A stretch of DNA of 64,000 nt from DASRFA01 sp035651755 (GTDB taxonomy: Bacteria > Desulfobacterota > Binatia > UBA12015). The DNA lies in NCBI GenBank assembly GCA_035651755.1, contig DASRFA010000013.1:482533-546532 (forward strand), written 5' to 3'. Positions 16,092-25,510 of the stretch are shown piece after piece. A program made the translations under genes and the position numbers. The notes beneath the pieces are model-generated. The model had not been told where the DNA came from. It ran no database searches and was given only the letters and a program-made list of their open reading frames with translations. Numbering within the stretch: position 1 is the stretch's first letter; every line of letters begins with the position of its first letter.

Positions 16092-17549
16092 TCAGAGCGC
16101 GGAGCGGAGTCGCGAAACGTGTGCGCGGCGCGCGCGAGGCACCTCGGCGGCCGTCGCTGCGCTCGGGCTTCGGCGCGCGAGCGCGGCCGGAAACAGCAGG
16201 CGGAACGTCGTCCCGGCGTCCGGAGCGGTCTCGACCTCGACCCTCCCGCCGAGCGCGCGCACCGCGCGATCGACGAGCGTGAGCCCGAGGCCGAGGCCCG
16301 AAACGCAGCGCCGGATGGAAGCGGCGTCGCGCGCGAAGAGCTCGAACATCGCGCGCGCGTCGTCGGGCGGCATGCCGGCTCCGACGTCCGCGATCTCGAC
16401 CGCGAGCGCCGTCCCGTCGCCGTGCGGGCGCCCGCGCGCGACGACCGCTCCGCTGCTGAACTTGTGCGCGTTCCCGAGCAGGTGGACGAGGACGCGCCGC
16501 AGGAGCCGCCCGTCGAGCTCGGGCCGGGCGGCTCGCGGGTGGACGTCGAGCGCGAGCCGGCGCGCGGGGTCGGATGGAGCGATCTCCGCGGCCGCGTCGT
16601 CGAGCAGCGCCCGCAGGTCGAGCACCGCGGTCTCGACCGGGAAGCCGCCCGCCTCGAGCTGGATCAGGAGCAGCACGTCGTCGACGAGCGCGGTCAGGTG
16701 GCGGGCGCCGACGACGATCCCGTCGAGCATCTCGGCATGCGTGGGGTCGAGCGTCTCGGTCGTCTCCTCGCGCAGCAGCTCGGCGAAGCCCACGACCGCG
16801 TTGAGCGGCGTCCGGAGCTCGTGCGAGATCGCCCCCAGGAAGTCGCGCTTCGACTCGCTGGCGCGCAGCAGGTCGTCCGTCAGCGTCGCGATCGCGCGCT
16901 CGCGCTCGAGGAGCGTGTGGTCGCGGGTCGAGAGCTCGTGGCGCGTGATGCCGAGCTCGTGCTCGAGGCGCGCCGTCACGCGCGCCGTCACGTCGCGCGA
17001 GCGCGCGATGGTGAGCGCCTCCCCGACCGCGTCCGCGAGGAGCCGGCTCGCCGTCGAGTAGACGAAGCGTTGTGCGGGCATCGCGAGGCGATGGAGCACG
17101 ATCGCGCCTCGGAGCTCGTCCGACACCGCGAACGGCAGGATCTGCAGCGACTCGCCGTCGAGGTCGTCGAACGCCGCGTCGCCGAGGTCGCCTTCGGGCG
17201 TGCGCCGGAGCCAGAGAATCGGCTGGCGCGCCTCGGCGCGCTCCGCCGCCGCGATCCACGTGTCGACGCGGACGTCGTCCGAGGGAGGGCCGAAGCGCTC
17301 GGCCTGGGTGGCGAATCCGATGAGCGCCGGGCGCGGCGCGCCGTCGTCGCACAGCACGATCGCGCAGCTTTCCGCTGCCAGCTCGTGGACGAGGACGTGC
17401 GCGAGGTCGCGCGCACAGGCGCGCACGCCGGCGAGCGACCGCGCGCTCTCGAGGATCGCGCGCACCGTTCCGAGGTAGGCGAGCGCGTCGTCCCGCTCCG
17501 CCTGCAACGTCGCGATCGCTTCGCTGAGCACCCGCTCGGAAGGGCTCAT
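16092..17549 (-). CDS. GAF-domain sensor histidine kinase
   Basis: 485 aa from the ATG at 17549. That codon overlaps the stop of the upstream HDOD gene (ATGA), which decides the start. It is soluble. A GAF-like sensor domain (residues ~30-180, CAIVLCDDGAPRPALIGFA) leads by a coiled linker to the dimerisation/phosphoacceptor helix SKRDFLGAISHELRTPLNA (His243). The ATP-binding domain follows with N box LLGNAHKFSSGA, G1 DVGAGMP and G2 GLGLGLTLVDRAVRALGG. No receiver domain or response regulator is adjacent, so the partner is elsewhere. Coupling to an HDOD protein suggests a shared signalling role. Confidence 0.9.
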   Translation of the reverse strand: MSPSERVLSEAIATLQAERDDALAYLGTVRAILESARSLAGVRACARDLAHVLVHELAAESCAIVLCDDGAPRPALIGFATQAERFGPPSDDVRVDTWIAAAERAEARQPILWLRRTPEGDLGDAAFDDLDGESLQILPFAVSDELRGAIVLHRLAMPAQRFVYSTASRLLADAVGEALTIARSRDVTARVTARLEHELGITRHELSTRDHTLLERERAIATLTDDLLRASESKRDFLGAISHELRTPLNAVVGFAELLREETTETLDPTHAEMLDGIVVGARHLTALVDDVLLLIQLEAGGFPVETAVLDLRALLDDAAAEIAPSDPARRLALDVHPRAARPELDGRLLRRVLVHLLGNAHKFSSGAVVARGRPHGDGTALAVEIADVGAGMPPDDARAMFELFARDAASIRRCVSGLGLGLTLVDRAVRALGGRVEVETAPDAGTTFRLLFPAALARRSPSAATAAEVPRARRAHVSRLRSAL

Positions 17550-18457
17550 GCGGTCGCGAGATTGCGCAGCACGTCGTCGGCGAGGACGGCCGACGCGGCC
17601 TCCGCCCACAGGTCCGCCGTGACGCCGCACGCCGCCGCGAGGGCGCGTGCGCCACCGTCGCGCGCGTCGATCTCGTCGTCGGCCATCTCGTCGAGGCGCG
17701 CGAGCGCGCTGGTCGCCGCCACGAGCGCCGGCAGGCCGGCCTCCGGCTCGTCCGCGTGATGCTGGCGCACCGCGGCCACCAGCGAAGCCGGCAGGCGCCA
17801 CGATTCGAGGAGCCACCCGCCGACCACCGCGTGATCGACGCCGATCACCGCGCGCTCCGCCTCGTTCACCGGCGTTCCGGTCGCGGCGCGCGCCCGCACC
17901 TGGAGCGAGGCTTCCCCGTGCGAGCGCGCGAGCACGAGCTGGCCGCAGTCGTGGAGGAGGCCCGCGGTGAACGCCTCGTCGGGATCGCAGCCGCCCGTCG
18001 CGACCGCGAGGTGGCGCGACGCGATCGCGACCGCGACCGCGTGCTGCCAGAGCGCGTCGACCTGCGGTCGTGGCAGCCCGCCCGCGATCGTGTCCCAGAC
18101 GGCGAACCCGATCGAGACGCTCCGGACGAGCGACGTTCCGAGGACGAGGATCGCGCGCTGGATCGACGCGACGCCGCGCTGCTGTCCGAAGAACGCGCTG
18201 TTCGCGGCGCGCAGCAGCTTCGCCGTGAGCCCGGGCTCGACCTGGAGGACGGCCGCGAGCTCGTGGATGTCGCAGTCCTCGTCGATCAGGCGCACGACCT
18301 CGGTCAGCACGAGCGGTGCGCCCGGGACCGTGCCGTGGCCGATGATCTCCGCTCGGAGCCGCTCGAGCGGGTCCACGCCCGAGGAATGCTGGGTCGCGGT
18401 GCCGCGCGCGCGCTGCGCGTCTCCCTGGAGCCGATCCCCGAAGATGCCGTGCTGCAT
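17546..18457 (-). CDS. HDOD-domain signalling protein
   Basis: 303 aa. Residues ~35-240 form the HDOD domain (PGAPLVLTEVVRLIDEDCDI, VEPGLTAKLLRAANSAFFG, IQRAILVLGTSLVRSVS, GLLHDCGQLVLA). This is an HD-like helical fold found in bacterial signalling proteins that usually lacks full phosphodiesterase chemistry. GGAGGGG lies close before the ATG. It is the first gene of a minus-strand unit and overlaps the histidine kinase start by 4 nt, so the two are translationally coupled. Confidence 0.9.
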   Translation of the reverse strand: MQHGIFGDRLQGDAQRARGTATQHSSGVDPLERLRAEIIGHGTVPGAPLVLTEVVRLIDEDCDIHELAAVLQVEPGLTAKLLRAANSAFFGQQRGVASIQRAILVLGTSLVRSVSIGFAVWDTIAGGLPRPQVDALWQHAVAVAIASRHLAVATGGCDPDEAFTAGLLHDCGQLVLARSHGEASLQVRARAATGTPVNEAERAVIGVDHAVVGGWLLESWRLPASLVAAVRQHHADEPEAGLPALVAATSALARLDEMADDEIDARDGGARALAAACGVTADLWAEAASAVLADDVLRNLATA

Positions 18458-18641
18458 GCCACCCCTCCGTGCGTCATTCGTGCCGGCGCCGTCGGGACTT
18501 GAGCGCGAAACCGCGCGATCGTTCGTTCGCCCGGTCGGGCGGGGCCGCCGATCGCCGCACCTCGGGCCTGCATCGCCTCTTCGCGTGCGGCCCCGGTCGC
18601 GCTACAAAGGCCGCGCGCGACGCCCGCGCCGGAGGTCCGCC

Positions 18642-19325
18642 ATGCCCGAGCCGTCTCTCGAGAGCGATCTCGACTCCGCCTTCGCGATGCCCCTCGCCGA
18701 CGCGATGAGCACGCAGCGCGCGATACGGCGGCTCAAGCCCGACCCGGTCGACGACGCGCTCGTGCTGCGCCTGATCGAGCTCGCCCAGAAGGCGCCGACC
18801 GGCGGCAACGCGCAGAACTGGGAGTTCATCGTCGTGAAGGACCGGGCCGTCAAAGCCAAGCTCGGCCGCCTGAACCGGATGGCCTGGACGATCTACGGCG
18901 GCATCGGGCGCCGGATGTTCCGCAGCGACGAGAAGATGATGCGGATCCTCGAGGCGGTGCAGTGGCAGGCCGACCACTTCGAGGAGATCCCGGTGCTCGT
19001 GGTCGCGTGTCTCCGCGGCGGCCGGGCGCCGTTTCCGATTCCGCTCCCGGCGATCGCCGTCTCGAGCACGTACGGATCGATCTACCCGGCCGTCCAGAAC
19101 CTGCTGCTCGCGGCGCGCGCCGCAGGGCTCGGCGCTGCGCTCATCACGCTGCCGCTCTGGAGCCACTTCCTCGCCCGCCGCGCGCTCGGGCTGCCGTGGA
19201 ACGTGTCGCCCTGTGCGGTCGTGCCTCTCGGCTGGCCGCGCGGAAGATACGGGCCGACGACGCGCCGGCCGGTCGGCGAGGTGGTGCACGTCGACCGGTA
19301 CGGCAACCAGCCGTTCCGCCGCTGA
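18642..19325 (+). CDS. Nitroreductase-family flavoprotein
   Basis: 227 aa. The start is the ATG with GGAGG at 18631-18635. FMN-binding nitroreductase signatures are TQRAIRRLKPDPVDD (Arg contacts to FMN), QKAPTGGNAQNWEFIVVKD, and SSTYGSIYPAVQNLLLAARAAGLG near the C-terminus. Members reduce nitro groups, quinones or act in other NAD(P)H-dependent reductions. It is soluble, with no signal peptide. It is divergent from the HDOD operon and followed 24 nt later by a GT39-type gene, an unlikely functional partner. Confidence 0.9.
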   Translation: MPEPSLESDLDSAFAMPLADAMSTQRAIRRLKPDPVDDALVLRLIELAQKAPTGGNAQNWEFIVVKDRAVKAKLGRLNRMAWTIYGGIGRRMFRSDEKMMRILEAVQWQADHFEEIPVLVVACLRGGRAPFPIPLPAIAVSSTYGSIYPAVQNLLLAARAAGLGAALITLPLWSHFLARRALGLPWNVSPCAVVPLGWPRGRYGPTTRRPVGEVVHVDRYGNQPFRR

Positions 19326-19349
19326 CGAGCCGCGGCTCGCGCGTCCGCG

Positions 19350-21056
19350 ATGGCAGCACCCGATCTCCTTCGGCTGCCGAAGACACGCGGCGCCCGAGCG
19401 CGCCCTCTCCGGCGCCCGACCGCCGGCCGCGCGCTGCTCTTCGCCGCGATCGCCGCGATCGCGGCGACCGCCGCGGGCCTCCGCTTCTGGCGGATCGGCT
19501 GGGGCCTGCGCGACGGCTACTCGTTCCCCGACGAGATCATCGCCTGGAAGCAGCACCTGACGGCGTTCGTGCCGCTCCGCGCGGAATCCTTCTTCCCGCC
19601 GCACCTCGTCTACCCGAGCCTTTACGGCTTCGCGGCGGGCGGCGCGGTCGCGATCGTCCACGCGCTCGGGTGGATCGACCCGCCCGCGCGCGCGGTGCTC
19701 GACGCGGTGCTGGTCGCGCGCTGCGTGTCCGCGCTCGCGGGCCTGGCGACGGTCGCGCTCGTCGGCATCGCCGCGCGCCGCGCGTACGGCGGTCGCGCGG
19801 GCCTCGCCGCGTGCGCGTTCATGGCGGTCCTTCCGATGGAGGTGCTGCAGGTCCACTACGTCTCGTGCGACGCCCTCGTCGCGACGCTCGCGACCGCGAC
19901 GCTCCTCGCGTCGCTCGCGCTCCTCGAGAGCGGGCGCGCTCGCTCCGCGGTCGCCGCCGGCCTCGCGGGCGGCCTCACGACCGCGACCAAGTACACGGCG
20001 GCGATCGCCCTCGCCGGGCCGGCATGGGCGGCGATCGAGACCGCGTGGCGTCGCGGAAGCGTCCGCGTGCTCTTGCTCCTCGCCGCCGCGTCTGGCGTCG
20101 CGGCCTTCGCGGGGTTCTCGCTCGGCTGCCCGGAGTGCGTGCTGCGACCCGAGGTCATGCTGCAGCCGCTTCGCGTGCACTACGGCCGGGTCGTGTTGCT
20201 TCCCGCGAGCGCTGGCAACAACTTCATCGCGCCCGGGCTCGGCTGGTACGCGCGGCCCTGGCTCTTCCAGGCGGTCGCCGTCTTCCCGTGGGCGATGGGC
20301 TGGCCCCTCTACGCGACCGCGCTCCTCGGGGTCGCGCTCGCGCTCCGGCGGCGCGAGCCGGCCGATCGCCTGCTGCTCGCGTCCTTCGCCGCCGGCTTCG
20401 CCGCGATGGGCTTCTTCGAGGTCACCTATCCGCGCTACTACATGCCGCTCTATCCGCTCCTGGTCGTGTTCGCGGCGCGCTTCGCCGCGTGCGGGCTGCC
20501 GCGCCGCATCGCCCCCGCGCTCTGCGCGGTCGTCTTCGCGTACACGCTCGCGCTGTCGGCGAGCCAGGTCGCGCGCTTCTCCTACGATCAGCAGCGCGCG
20601 GTCGTCGCGTGGGTGCAGCACGCGTTCGCGCCGCGTCTCGCGCGTGGCATCGCTCCGGACGTCGCCTTTCCGGCCGAGTGGGGGGGCTACACGCGCATCG
20701 CGCAGGCCCTGTCGGGTGCGCACCTGACCGCGCGCGCCACGCGGCTCGGCGCGTGGCGCGCAGGGTCTCCCGAGGTCCTCATCGTCCCGGACTTCGTGGC
20801 GGTCCAGCTCCGCCGCGATTTCCACGGCGACCCGCGGCTCGCCGAGATCGAGGCGCTGCAGACCGGGACGGCGGGATACCGCGAGGTCGCGGCGTTCCGC
20901 TCGCGCTACCTCCACCAGGAACTCTACACCGCCATCGATCCGGGACTGCAGGCTGACCTCTGGCAGGGCGAGATCGGATTCACGGTCTACCTCCGGGACG
21001 ACGTCGTCGGATCGCCCGACCTCGCGCTCCCGCCTGCGGCCTCCGAAGGCCATTGA
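19350..21056 (+). CDS. GT39/ArnT-like integral membrane glycosyltransferase
   Basis: 568 aa with about ten to twelve hydrophobic helices and a periplasmic C-terminal region (residues ~400-560). The first periplasmic loop carries RDGYSFPDEIIAWKQHL, where the DE-type acidic residues match the catalytic site of polyprenyl-phosphate-sugar-dependent GT-C enzymes (PMT, ArnT). FFPPHLVYPSLYGFAAGG also fits that family. It probably transfers a sugar from a lipid-linked donor to an acceptor on the periplasmic side; donor and acceptor are unknown. It is not next to the polysaccharide cluster. Confidence 0.78.
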   Translation: MAAPDLLRLPKTRGARARPLRRPTAGRALLFAAIAAIAATAAGLRFWRIGWGLRDGYSFPDEIIAWKQHLTAFVPLRAESFFPPHLVYPSLYGFAAGGAVAIVHALGWIDPPARAVLDAVLVARCVSALAGLATVALVGIAARRAYGGRAGLAACAFMAVLPMEVLQVHYVSCDALVATLATATLLASLALLESGRARSAVAAGLAGGLTTATKYTAAIALAGPAWAAIETAWRRGSVRVLLLLAAASGVAAFAGFSLGCPECVLRPEVMLQPLRVHYGRVVLLPASAGNNFIAPGLGWYARPWLFQAVAVFPWAMGWPLYATALLGVALALRRREPADRLLLASFAAGFAAMGFFEVTYPRYYMPLYPLLVVFAARFAACGLPRRIAPALCAVVFAYTLALSASQVARFSYDQQRAVVAWVQHAFAPRLARGIAPDVAFPAEWGGYTRIAQALSGAHLTARATRLGAWRAGSPEVLIVPDFVAVQLRRDFHGDPRLAEIEALQTGTAGYREVAAFRSRYLHQELYTAIDPGLQADLWQGEIGFTVYLRDDVVGSPDLALPPAASEGH

Positions 21057-21075
21057 GGTCGGCTCGCCCGCGCTG

Positions 21076-21091
21076 TAGAACAATTGTTCTA
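21076..21091. promoter_or_regulatory. Perfect 16-bp palindrome, likely operator upstream of the amidohydrolase
   Basis: TAGAACAATTGTTCTA is a perfect dyad and is A/T-rich in a region otherwise far richer in GC. It lies 64 nt before the chosen amidohydrolase start and 20 nt after the GT39 stop. Size and symmetry suit a TetR-family repressor site controlling the downstream gene. No TetR gene is present in the window. Confidence 0.55.
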
Positions 21092-21155
21092 GGAGCGGGC
21101 GCGACGAGAAATGCGGCGCGCCGACGGGCGGCAGCGCCGCGCGAAAGGACGTCCG

Positions 21156-22850
21156 ATGGCGGCAGGCGGAGAGCGATCCCTCTACATTCGAAATGCGCGC
21201 ATCGTGGACGGGACGGGCGCACCCGCCCGCACCGGTGCCGTCGCCGTCCGGGACGGCAAGATCGCGGCGGCGGGCCCGGATGCGCCGCTCGGCGCGGCCG
21301 GCGAGGGAGCGCGCGAGATCGACGCGCGCGGCCAGGTCGTCGCGCCCGGCTTCATCGACGTGCACACGCACTTCGATCCGCAGATCTGCTGGGATCGCCT
21401 CGCGACGCCCTGCATCGAGCACGGCGTCACGACCGTCCTCATGGGCAACTGCTCGCTCTCACTCGCGCCGGTCCGCAGGGCCGACCAGCGCGCTCTGGCA
21501 GGGATGTTCAAGCAGATCGAGGACATCCCGCTCGAGACCTTCGCCGAGGGCGTGCCGTGGACCTGGGAGAGCTACCCCGAGTACCTCGCCTTCATCCGGA
21601 AGGACCTCGGGATCAACGTCGCCGGGCTCGTCGGGCATTCGGCGCTCCGGAGCTACGTGATGGGGGCGGCGGCGCAGGAGCGCGCCGCGACGGCCGAGGA
21701 GACCGCGGAGATGTGCCGCGTCCTGCGCGACGCGATCCGCGGCGGCGCCGCCGGGCTCTCGACCTCGTACGTCGACATCGACGAGCACATGAAGCCGGTC
21801 CCGAGCCGCTGGGCGGACCGCGACGAGGTGATCGCGCTCGGACGGGCGATGGCGGAGGAGGGCCGAGGCCTCATCCAGACCGTGCCCGTCTTCTACAACC
21901 CGCCCGAGCAGCTCCAGAACATCCACGACATGGGCGAGATCTCGCGCCAGACCGGGCTCATGTGCACGGTCGCACCGATCGTCCACTCGACCACGAGCAC
22001 GCTGTGGCAGGACTCGCTGGCCGCGCTCGAGGAGGAGAACGCGCGCGGCGCGCGCGTCTTCGGGCAATCGATGCCGCGGACGTTCGACATCAACATCCGG
22101 CTCTCGGAGAGCTCGTTCCTGCTTCTCGGCATCCCGGCGTGGGCGGAGATCATGCGCATGCCGATCGCCGAGCGCGTGCGCGCTTTCGCGGACCCCGCGC
22201 GCCGCGGCGACCTGCGCATGCAGTTCGGGCTCCTGCGCTTCGCGATCCCGAACTTCGAAGAGGTGTTCGAGGTCGGGCGCGTCGCGCGGCCGGAGAACCG
22301 CGCGCTCGAGGGCCGGAAGGTCGCGCAGCTCGCAGCCGAGCGCGGCGTCGACGTCGCGGACGCGATGCTCGACCTTTCGGTCGCGGAGCAGCTCGAGACC
22401 GAGTTCGCGCTCAAGAACTTCCTCCACGTCGATCCCGAGGGCGTGACCGCGATCCTCTCGCACCGGCTGATCCACATCGGCGCGAGCGACGCGGGCGCGC
22501 ACATCGCGCAGTTCTGCGGCGCGGGCGACACGAGCTACCTCCTCGCGCGCTGGGTGCGCGATCTGAAGGCGTTCACCCTCGAGGACGCAGTCCGTCGCCT
22601 GACGGGCGACCTCGCCGACGCGTTCGGGATCCGCGGCCGCGGCCGGATTCAGCCCGGCCTCGCGGCGGACCTCGTGATCTTCGATCCCGACCGGATCGAT
22701 CGCGGCTCGGAGGACTTCGTACGCGACGTCCCGGGCGGCGCGAACCGCTACGTCCGGCACGCGACCGGCATCGACCGGGTGGTCGTGAACGGCGCGGTCG
22801 TGTGGGAGGAGGGCGCCTACACCGACGCGCGCGCCGGCGAGACCGTCTGA
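21156..22850 (+). CDS. N-acyl-D-amino-acid deacylase-type amidohydrolase
   Basis: 564 aa. The ATG at 21156 is preceded by AAAGGA; an ATG 45 nt earlier is less likely because it adds a basic tail before IRNARIVDGTG. Metal-site motifs of the D-aminoacylase branch are FIDVHTHFDPQ (His70, His72), MGNCSLSLAP (Cys99), GHSALRSYVMG, and ASDAGAHIAQFC late in the barrel. The N-terminal and C-terminal beta domains (IVDGTG..., AADLVIFDPDRI) are complete. It hydrolyses an N-acyl or amide bond, but the annotated D-amino-acid specificity of this family is often wrong. It overlaps the convergent mprF by 34 nt and is probably controlled at the upstream palindrome. Confidence 0.87.
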   Translation: MAAGGERSLYIRNARIVDGTGAPARTGAVAVRDGKIAAAGPDAPLGAAGEGAREIDARGQVVAPGFIDVHTHFDPQICWDRLATPCIEHGVTTVLMGNCSLSLAPVRRADQRALAGMFKQIEDIPLETFAEGVPWTWESYPEYLAFIRKDLGINVAGLVGHSALRSYVMGAAAQERAATAEETAEMCRVLRDAIRGGAAGLSTSYVDIDEHMKPVPSRWADRDEVIALGRAMAEEGRGLIQTVPVFYNPPEQLQNIHDMGEISRQTGLMCTVAPIVHSTTSTLWQDSLAALEEENARGARVFGQSMPRTFDINIRLSESSFLLLGIPAWAEIMRMPIAERVRAFADPARRGDLRMQFGLLRFAIPNFEEVFEVGRVARPENRALEGRKVAQLAAERGVDVADAMLDLSVAEQLETEFALKNFLHVDPEGVTAILSHRLIHIGASDAGAHIAQFCGAGDTSYLLARWVRDLKAFTLEDAVRRLTGDLADAFGIRGRGRIQPGLAADLVIFDPDRIDRGSEDFVRDVPGGANRYVRHATGIDRVVVNGAVVWEEGAYTDARAGETV

Positions 22851-25507
22851 TCCGCCGACTCGCCGTCGCCGCTCGGCGGCGGCGACGGCTCGCGGTGCGG
22901 CGGTCGCGGCCCGGCCTTGCCGTCCTCGCGCGCGCCGTCGCCGCGCGCCGACCGGTCGTGCGCGGGAAGGCGCGCGACGGTGCGCCAGCCGCCGGCGATC
23001 AGCGCGCTCACGTGCGCCAGTAGCGTCGGCAGCTCGAGCGCGCTCGAGTACGCGAGATAGCGCGGGGTCCACCGCGGGTGGAATTTGCTCTTGTAGTCGC
23101 GGAGACCGCGGAAGTTGTACCAGGTCTCGCCGTGGCGGAAGAGGACGCGCGCGAGGCGCTCCGGCAGGTACGCGGTTCGCGCCTCGCCGACGGTCGCGAG
23201 CGGCGCCATCCCGAGGTTGAAGTCGACGTACCCCTCCGCGCGGCACCACTCGAAGAGGCGCACGAGGAGCGAGTCCATGACGCCCGGCGGCGCGTCGGGC
23301 GTGAAGCGCATGAGGTCGATCGAGACCTCGCCGCCGCGCGGCCCGGGCAGCAGGTTCGCGAACGCGACGACGTCGCCGTCGCCCGACCGGACGACGGCGA
23401 CCGGGTACCGCTCCAGGTAGCGCTCGTCGAAGGAGCCGATCGAGAACTGCTTCTCGGTCGCGTCCTTCGCGGCGAGCCACGCGTCCGAAACGCCGCGCAG
23501 TGCGGGCAGCAGCCGCGCGACCCGGTCGGGCGCGACGACCTCGAAGCGCGCTCCCGACCGCTCGACGCGAGCGACCGCCTGGCGCAGCGACTTGTACGTG
23601 CCGCCCGCGAGCGAGAAGCGCGTCAGGTCGACGTGAGCCTCCTCGCCGAGCTTGAAGAGCCGGTATCCCAGGTCGTGCAGCGCCGGGATCCACGCGCTCG
23701 AGATCTGGTAGAAGACGGCGCGCCGATCGAGCTCTTGCGCGCGCGCGAGCACCGACTGGAGCAGCGGAAGCTCGCGCCCCGGGACGACGACCGGATCGGA
23801 GAACACGACGAGGTACGGCCCGACCGTCCGGTAGAGGCACGCCCCGACCCCCTCCTCGAAGAGGATCGACTTGTCGAAGTTCGCGACGCTCAGGAACGAC
23901 GACGTCCCGCCGAGGCGCGCGTGCAGCGCGAGCGCGCGCTCGACGTCCCGCACGCTCGGCGGCGTGAACCGGGTCGGCACGCGCATCGCGACCCAGAGCA
24001 CGATCGCGACCGCGCCGATGCCGAGCGTCGCCAGGGAGCGCCCGAAGCGGGACGTCTGCGCCCGGTGCGCGAAGATCCAGAGGTCCCCCGCGACCAGAGA
24101 GCGCGGCTCGTGGGTCGCGAAGCCGACCGCGATGAAGACGAAGACGGCCGCCACGACGAGCGCGGCGCCCGGCCAGCCGATCCAGTCGCCGTGGCTCGGC
24201 CGCCGGAAGAGCGGCGCCTGCGACGCCGCGAGGAGGGCCACGGTCGCGAGCAGGGTCGCCTCCTCGAAGTCGAGACCCTTCAGCAGCAGGGCCGCCGCGC
24301 CGACCGCGGCGGCCGCGACCGTCAAGCGATGTGCGGCGCGATACCCGCGCGCGAGCCCGCGCGCGAGCACGAGGAGGAGCACGCCGATGCAGGTCGTCGC
24401 GAGGTGCGACGCCTCGACGACGTGCACCGGCACGCGGCGCTCGAGGAAAGCGAGCCGGTGCGCGAGCGCGGGCGACGCCGCGCTCGCGATGAGGACGAAG
24501 CCCGCGCCGCCCGTGACCGCGGCCATGGCCGCACGTCCGATGCCGGCCCAGCGCACCCCGCGGCGCGCCGCGAGCGCCAGCAGCGCGAGCGAGGCGAGCG
24601 CCCACGGCACGACGTAGTAGATGGTGCGATAGGCGACGAGCGCCGCGGTGCGCGCGCTCGGCCGCCCGTGCAGGGTGGCGAGCCAGAACGCGTCGGCGCT
24701 GCCGAAGCCGCCCGGGATGAGGCTCGCGACGCCGATCGCCTGCCCGAGGAAGAACGAGTGCAGGGTGCGAGAGCCGAGCGGGACGCCCGCGCTCGCGACC
24801 GTCAGCGCGAAGACGCCGGCCGCGAGCGCCCAGTCGCAGACGCCGACCAGGAGGAGGCGTCCCCACGGCGCGGGCGCGGCCGCCCACTCCCAGCGGCGCG
24901 CGAGGCGCGCCTGCAGCCGTCGCAGCACGAGGCCCGCCGCGACCGCGATCGCGACCGCGCACGCCGCCTGCACGGCGATTCCCGCGCCGTGCCTCCCGTA
25001 CGGCACGAGGGCCGCCAGCACCCAGGCAGCGAGCCCGCCCGCGAAGCCGATCGCGATCTGAGCGATGCCGGCGCGCAGCGCCGACGCCGGCACCGCGGCC
25101 GCGCGGTAGAGCCAGAGGCGGACGGCCGGGCCGGCGAGCGGACCGAGCGTCAAGAAGTTGCTCCACGCGAACGCGATCGCCCCGAAGGTCCAGCGATCGC
25201 GGCGCGAGACGCCGGTCCGCGCGAGCACGACCACGTCGTAGAGGCCCATGACCGCCACGTTGAGCGCCGTCAGCGCGATCGCCGCAGCGAGCCAGCGCCC
25301 GTTCAGCGCGCCGATCGCGCGTCGCACCTCGTGCGGGTCGATCGTCCGCACGACCTTCCACGACAGCACGAGCACGAGCAGCACCGCGGCGGCGGGCAGG
25401 ACCTGGGGCGCGTGGCCGACGAGCCAGAGCGCGGCGGCGCGCAGGCGCGAGCGCGGCGCGGGCGGAACGGCATCCTCGGACGCCGGCCGTGCATCGGGAC
25501 CGCGCAT
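22817..25507 (-). CDS. mprF: Phosphatidylglycerol lysyltransferase-like flippase/synthase (MprF family)
   Basis: 896 aa, the full MprF architecture. The N-terminal half (residues ~25-510) has about fourteen membrane helices, including the conserved LNVAVMGLYDVVVLARTG and FLGQAIGVASLIPGG segments of the flippase domain. The cytoplasmic GNAT-like DUF2156 half has SVANFDKSILFEEGVGACLYR, YKSLRQAVARVERSG, VSIDLMRFTPDAP and GLRDYKSKFHPRW. MprF transfers an amino acid from aminoacyl-tRNA to phosphatidylglycerol and flips it outward, lowering surface charge and raising resistance to cationic peptides. It follows the VirJ/AcvB-like gene with a 3-nt gap; AcvB-type proteins hydrolyse aminoacyl-phosphatidylglycerol in Agrobacterium. 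The specific amino acid cannot be read from sequence. Confidence 0.9.
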   Translation of the reverse strand: MRGPDARPASEDAVPPAPRSRLRAAALWLVGHAPQVLPAAAVLLVLVLSWKVVRTIDPHEVRRAIGALNGRWLAAAIALTALNVAVMGLYDVVVLARTGVSRRDRWTFGAIAFAWSNFLTLGPLAGPAVRLWLYRAAAVPASALRAGIAQIAIGFAGGLAAWVLAALVPYGRHGAGIAVQAACAVAIAVAAGLVLRRLQARLARRWEWAAAPAPWGRLLLVGVCDWALAAGVFALTVASAGVPLGSRTLHSFFLGQAIGVASLIPGGFGSADAFWLATLHGRPSARTAALVAYRTIYYVVPWALASLALLALAARRGVRWAGIGRAAMAAVTGGAGFVLIASAASPALAHRLAFLERRVPVHVVEASHLATTCIGVLLLVLARGLARGYRAAHRLTVAAAAVGAAALLLKGLDFEEATLLATVALLAASQAPLFRRPSHGDWIGWPGAALVVAAVFVFIAVGFATHEPRSLVAGDLWIFAHRAQTSRFGRSLATLGIGAVAIVLWVAMRVPTRFTPPSVRDVERALALHARLGGTSSFLSVANFDKSILFEEGVGACLYRTVGPYLVVFSDPVVVPGRELPLLQSVLARAQELDRRAVFYQISSAWIPALHDLGYRLFKLGEEAHVDLTRFSLAGGTYKSLRQAVARVERSGARFEVVAPDRVARLLPALRGVSDAWLAAKDATEKQFSIGSFDERYLERYPVAVVRSGDGDVVAFANLLPGPRGGEVSIDLMRFTPDAPPGVMDSLLVRLFEWCRAEGYVDFNLGMAPLATVGEARTAYLPERLARVLFRHGETWYNFRGLRDYKSKFHPRWTPRYLAYSSALELPTLLAHVSALIAGGWRTVARLPAHDRSARGDGAREDGKAGPRPPHREPSPPPSGDGESADQTVSPARASV

Positions 25508-25510
25508 GCC

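Noticed and set aside
19350..21056. Assigning the first GT39 gene to the polysaccharide cluster
   Set aside because: It lies more than 11 kb upstream and beside unrelated genes.
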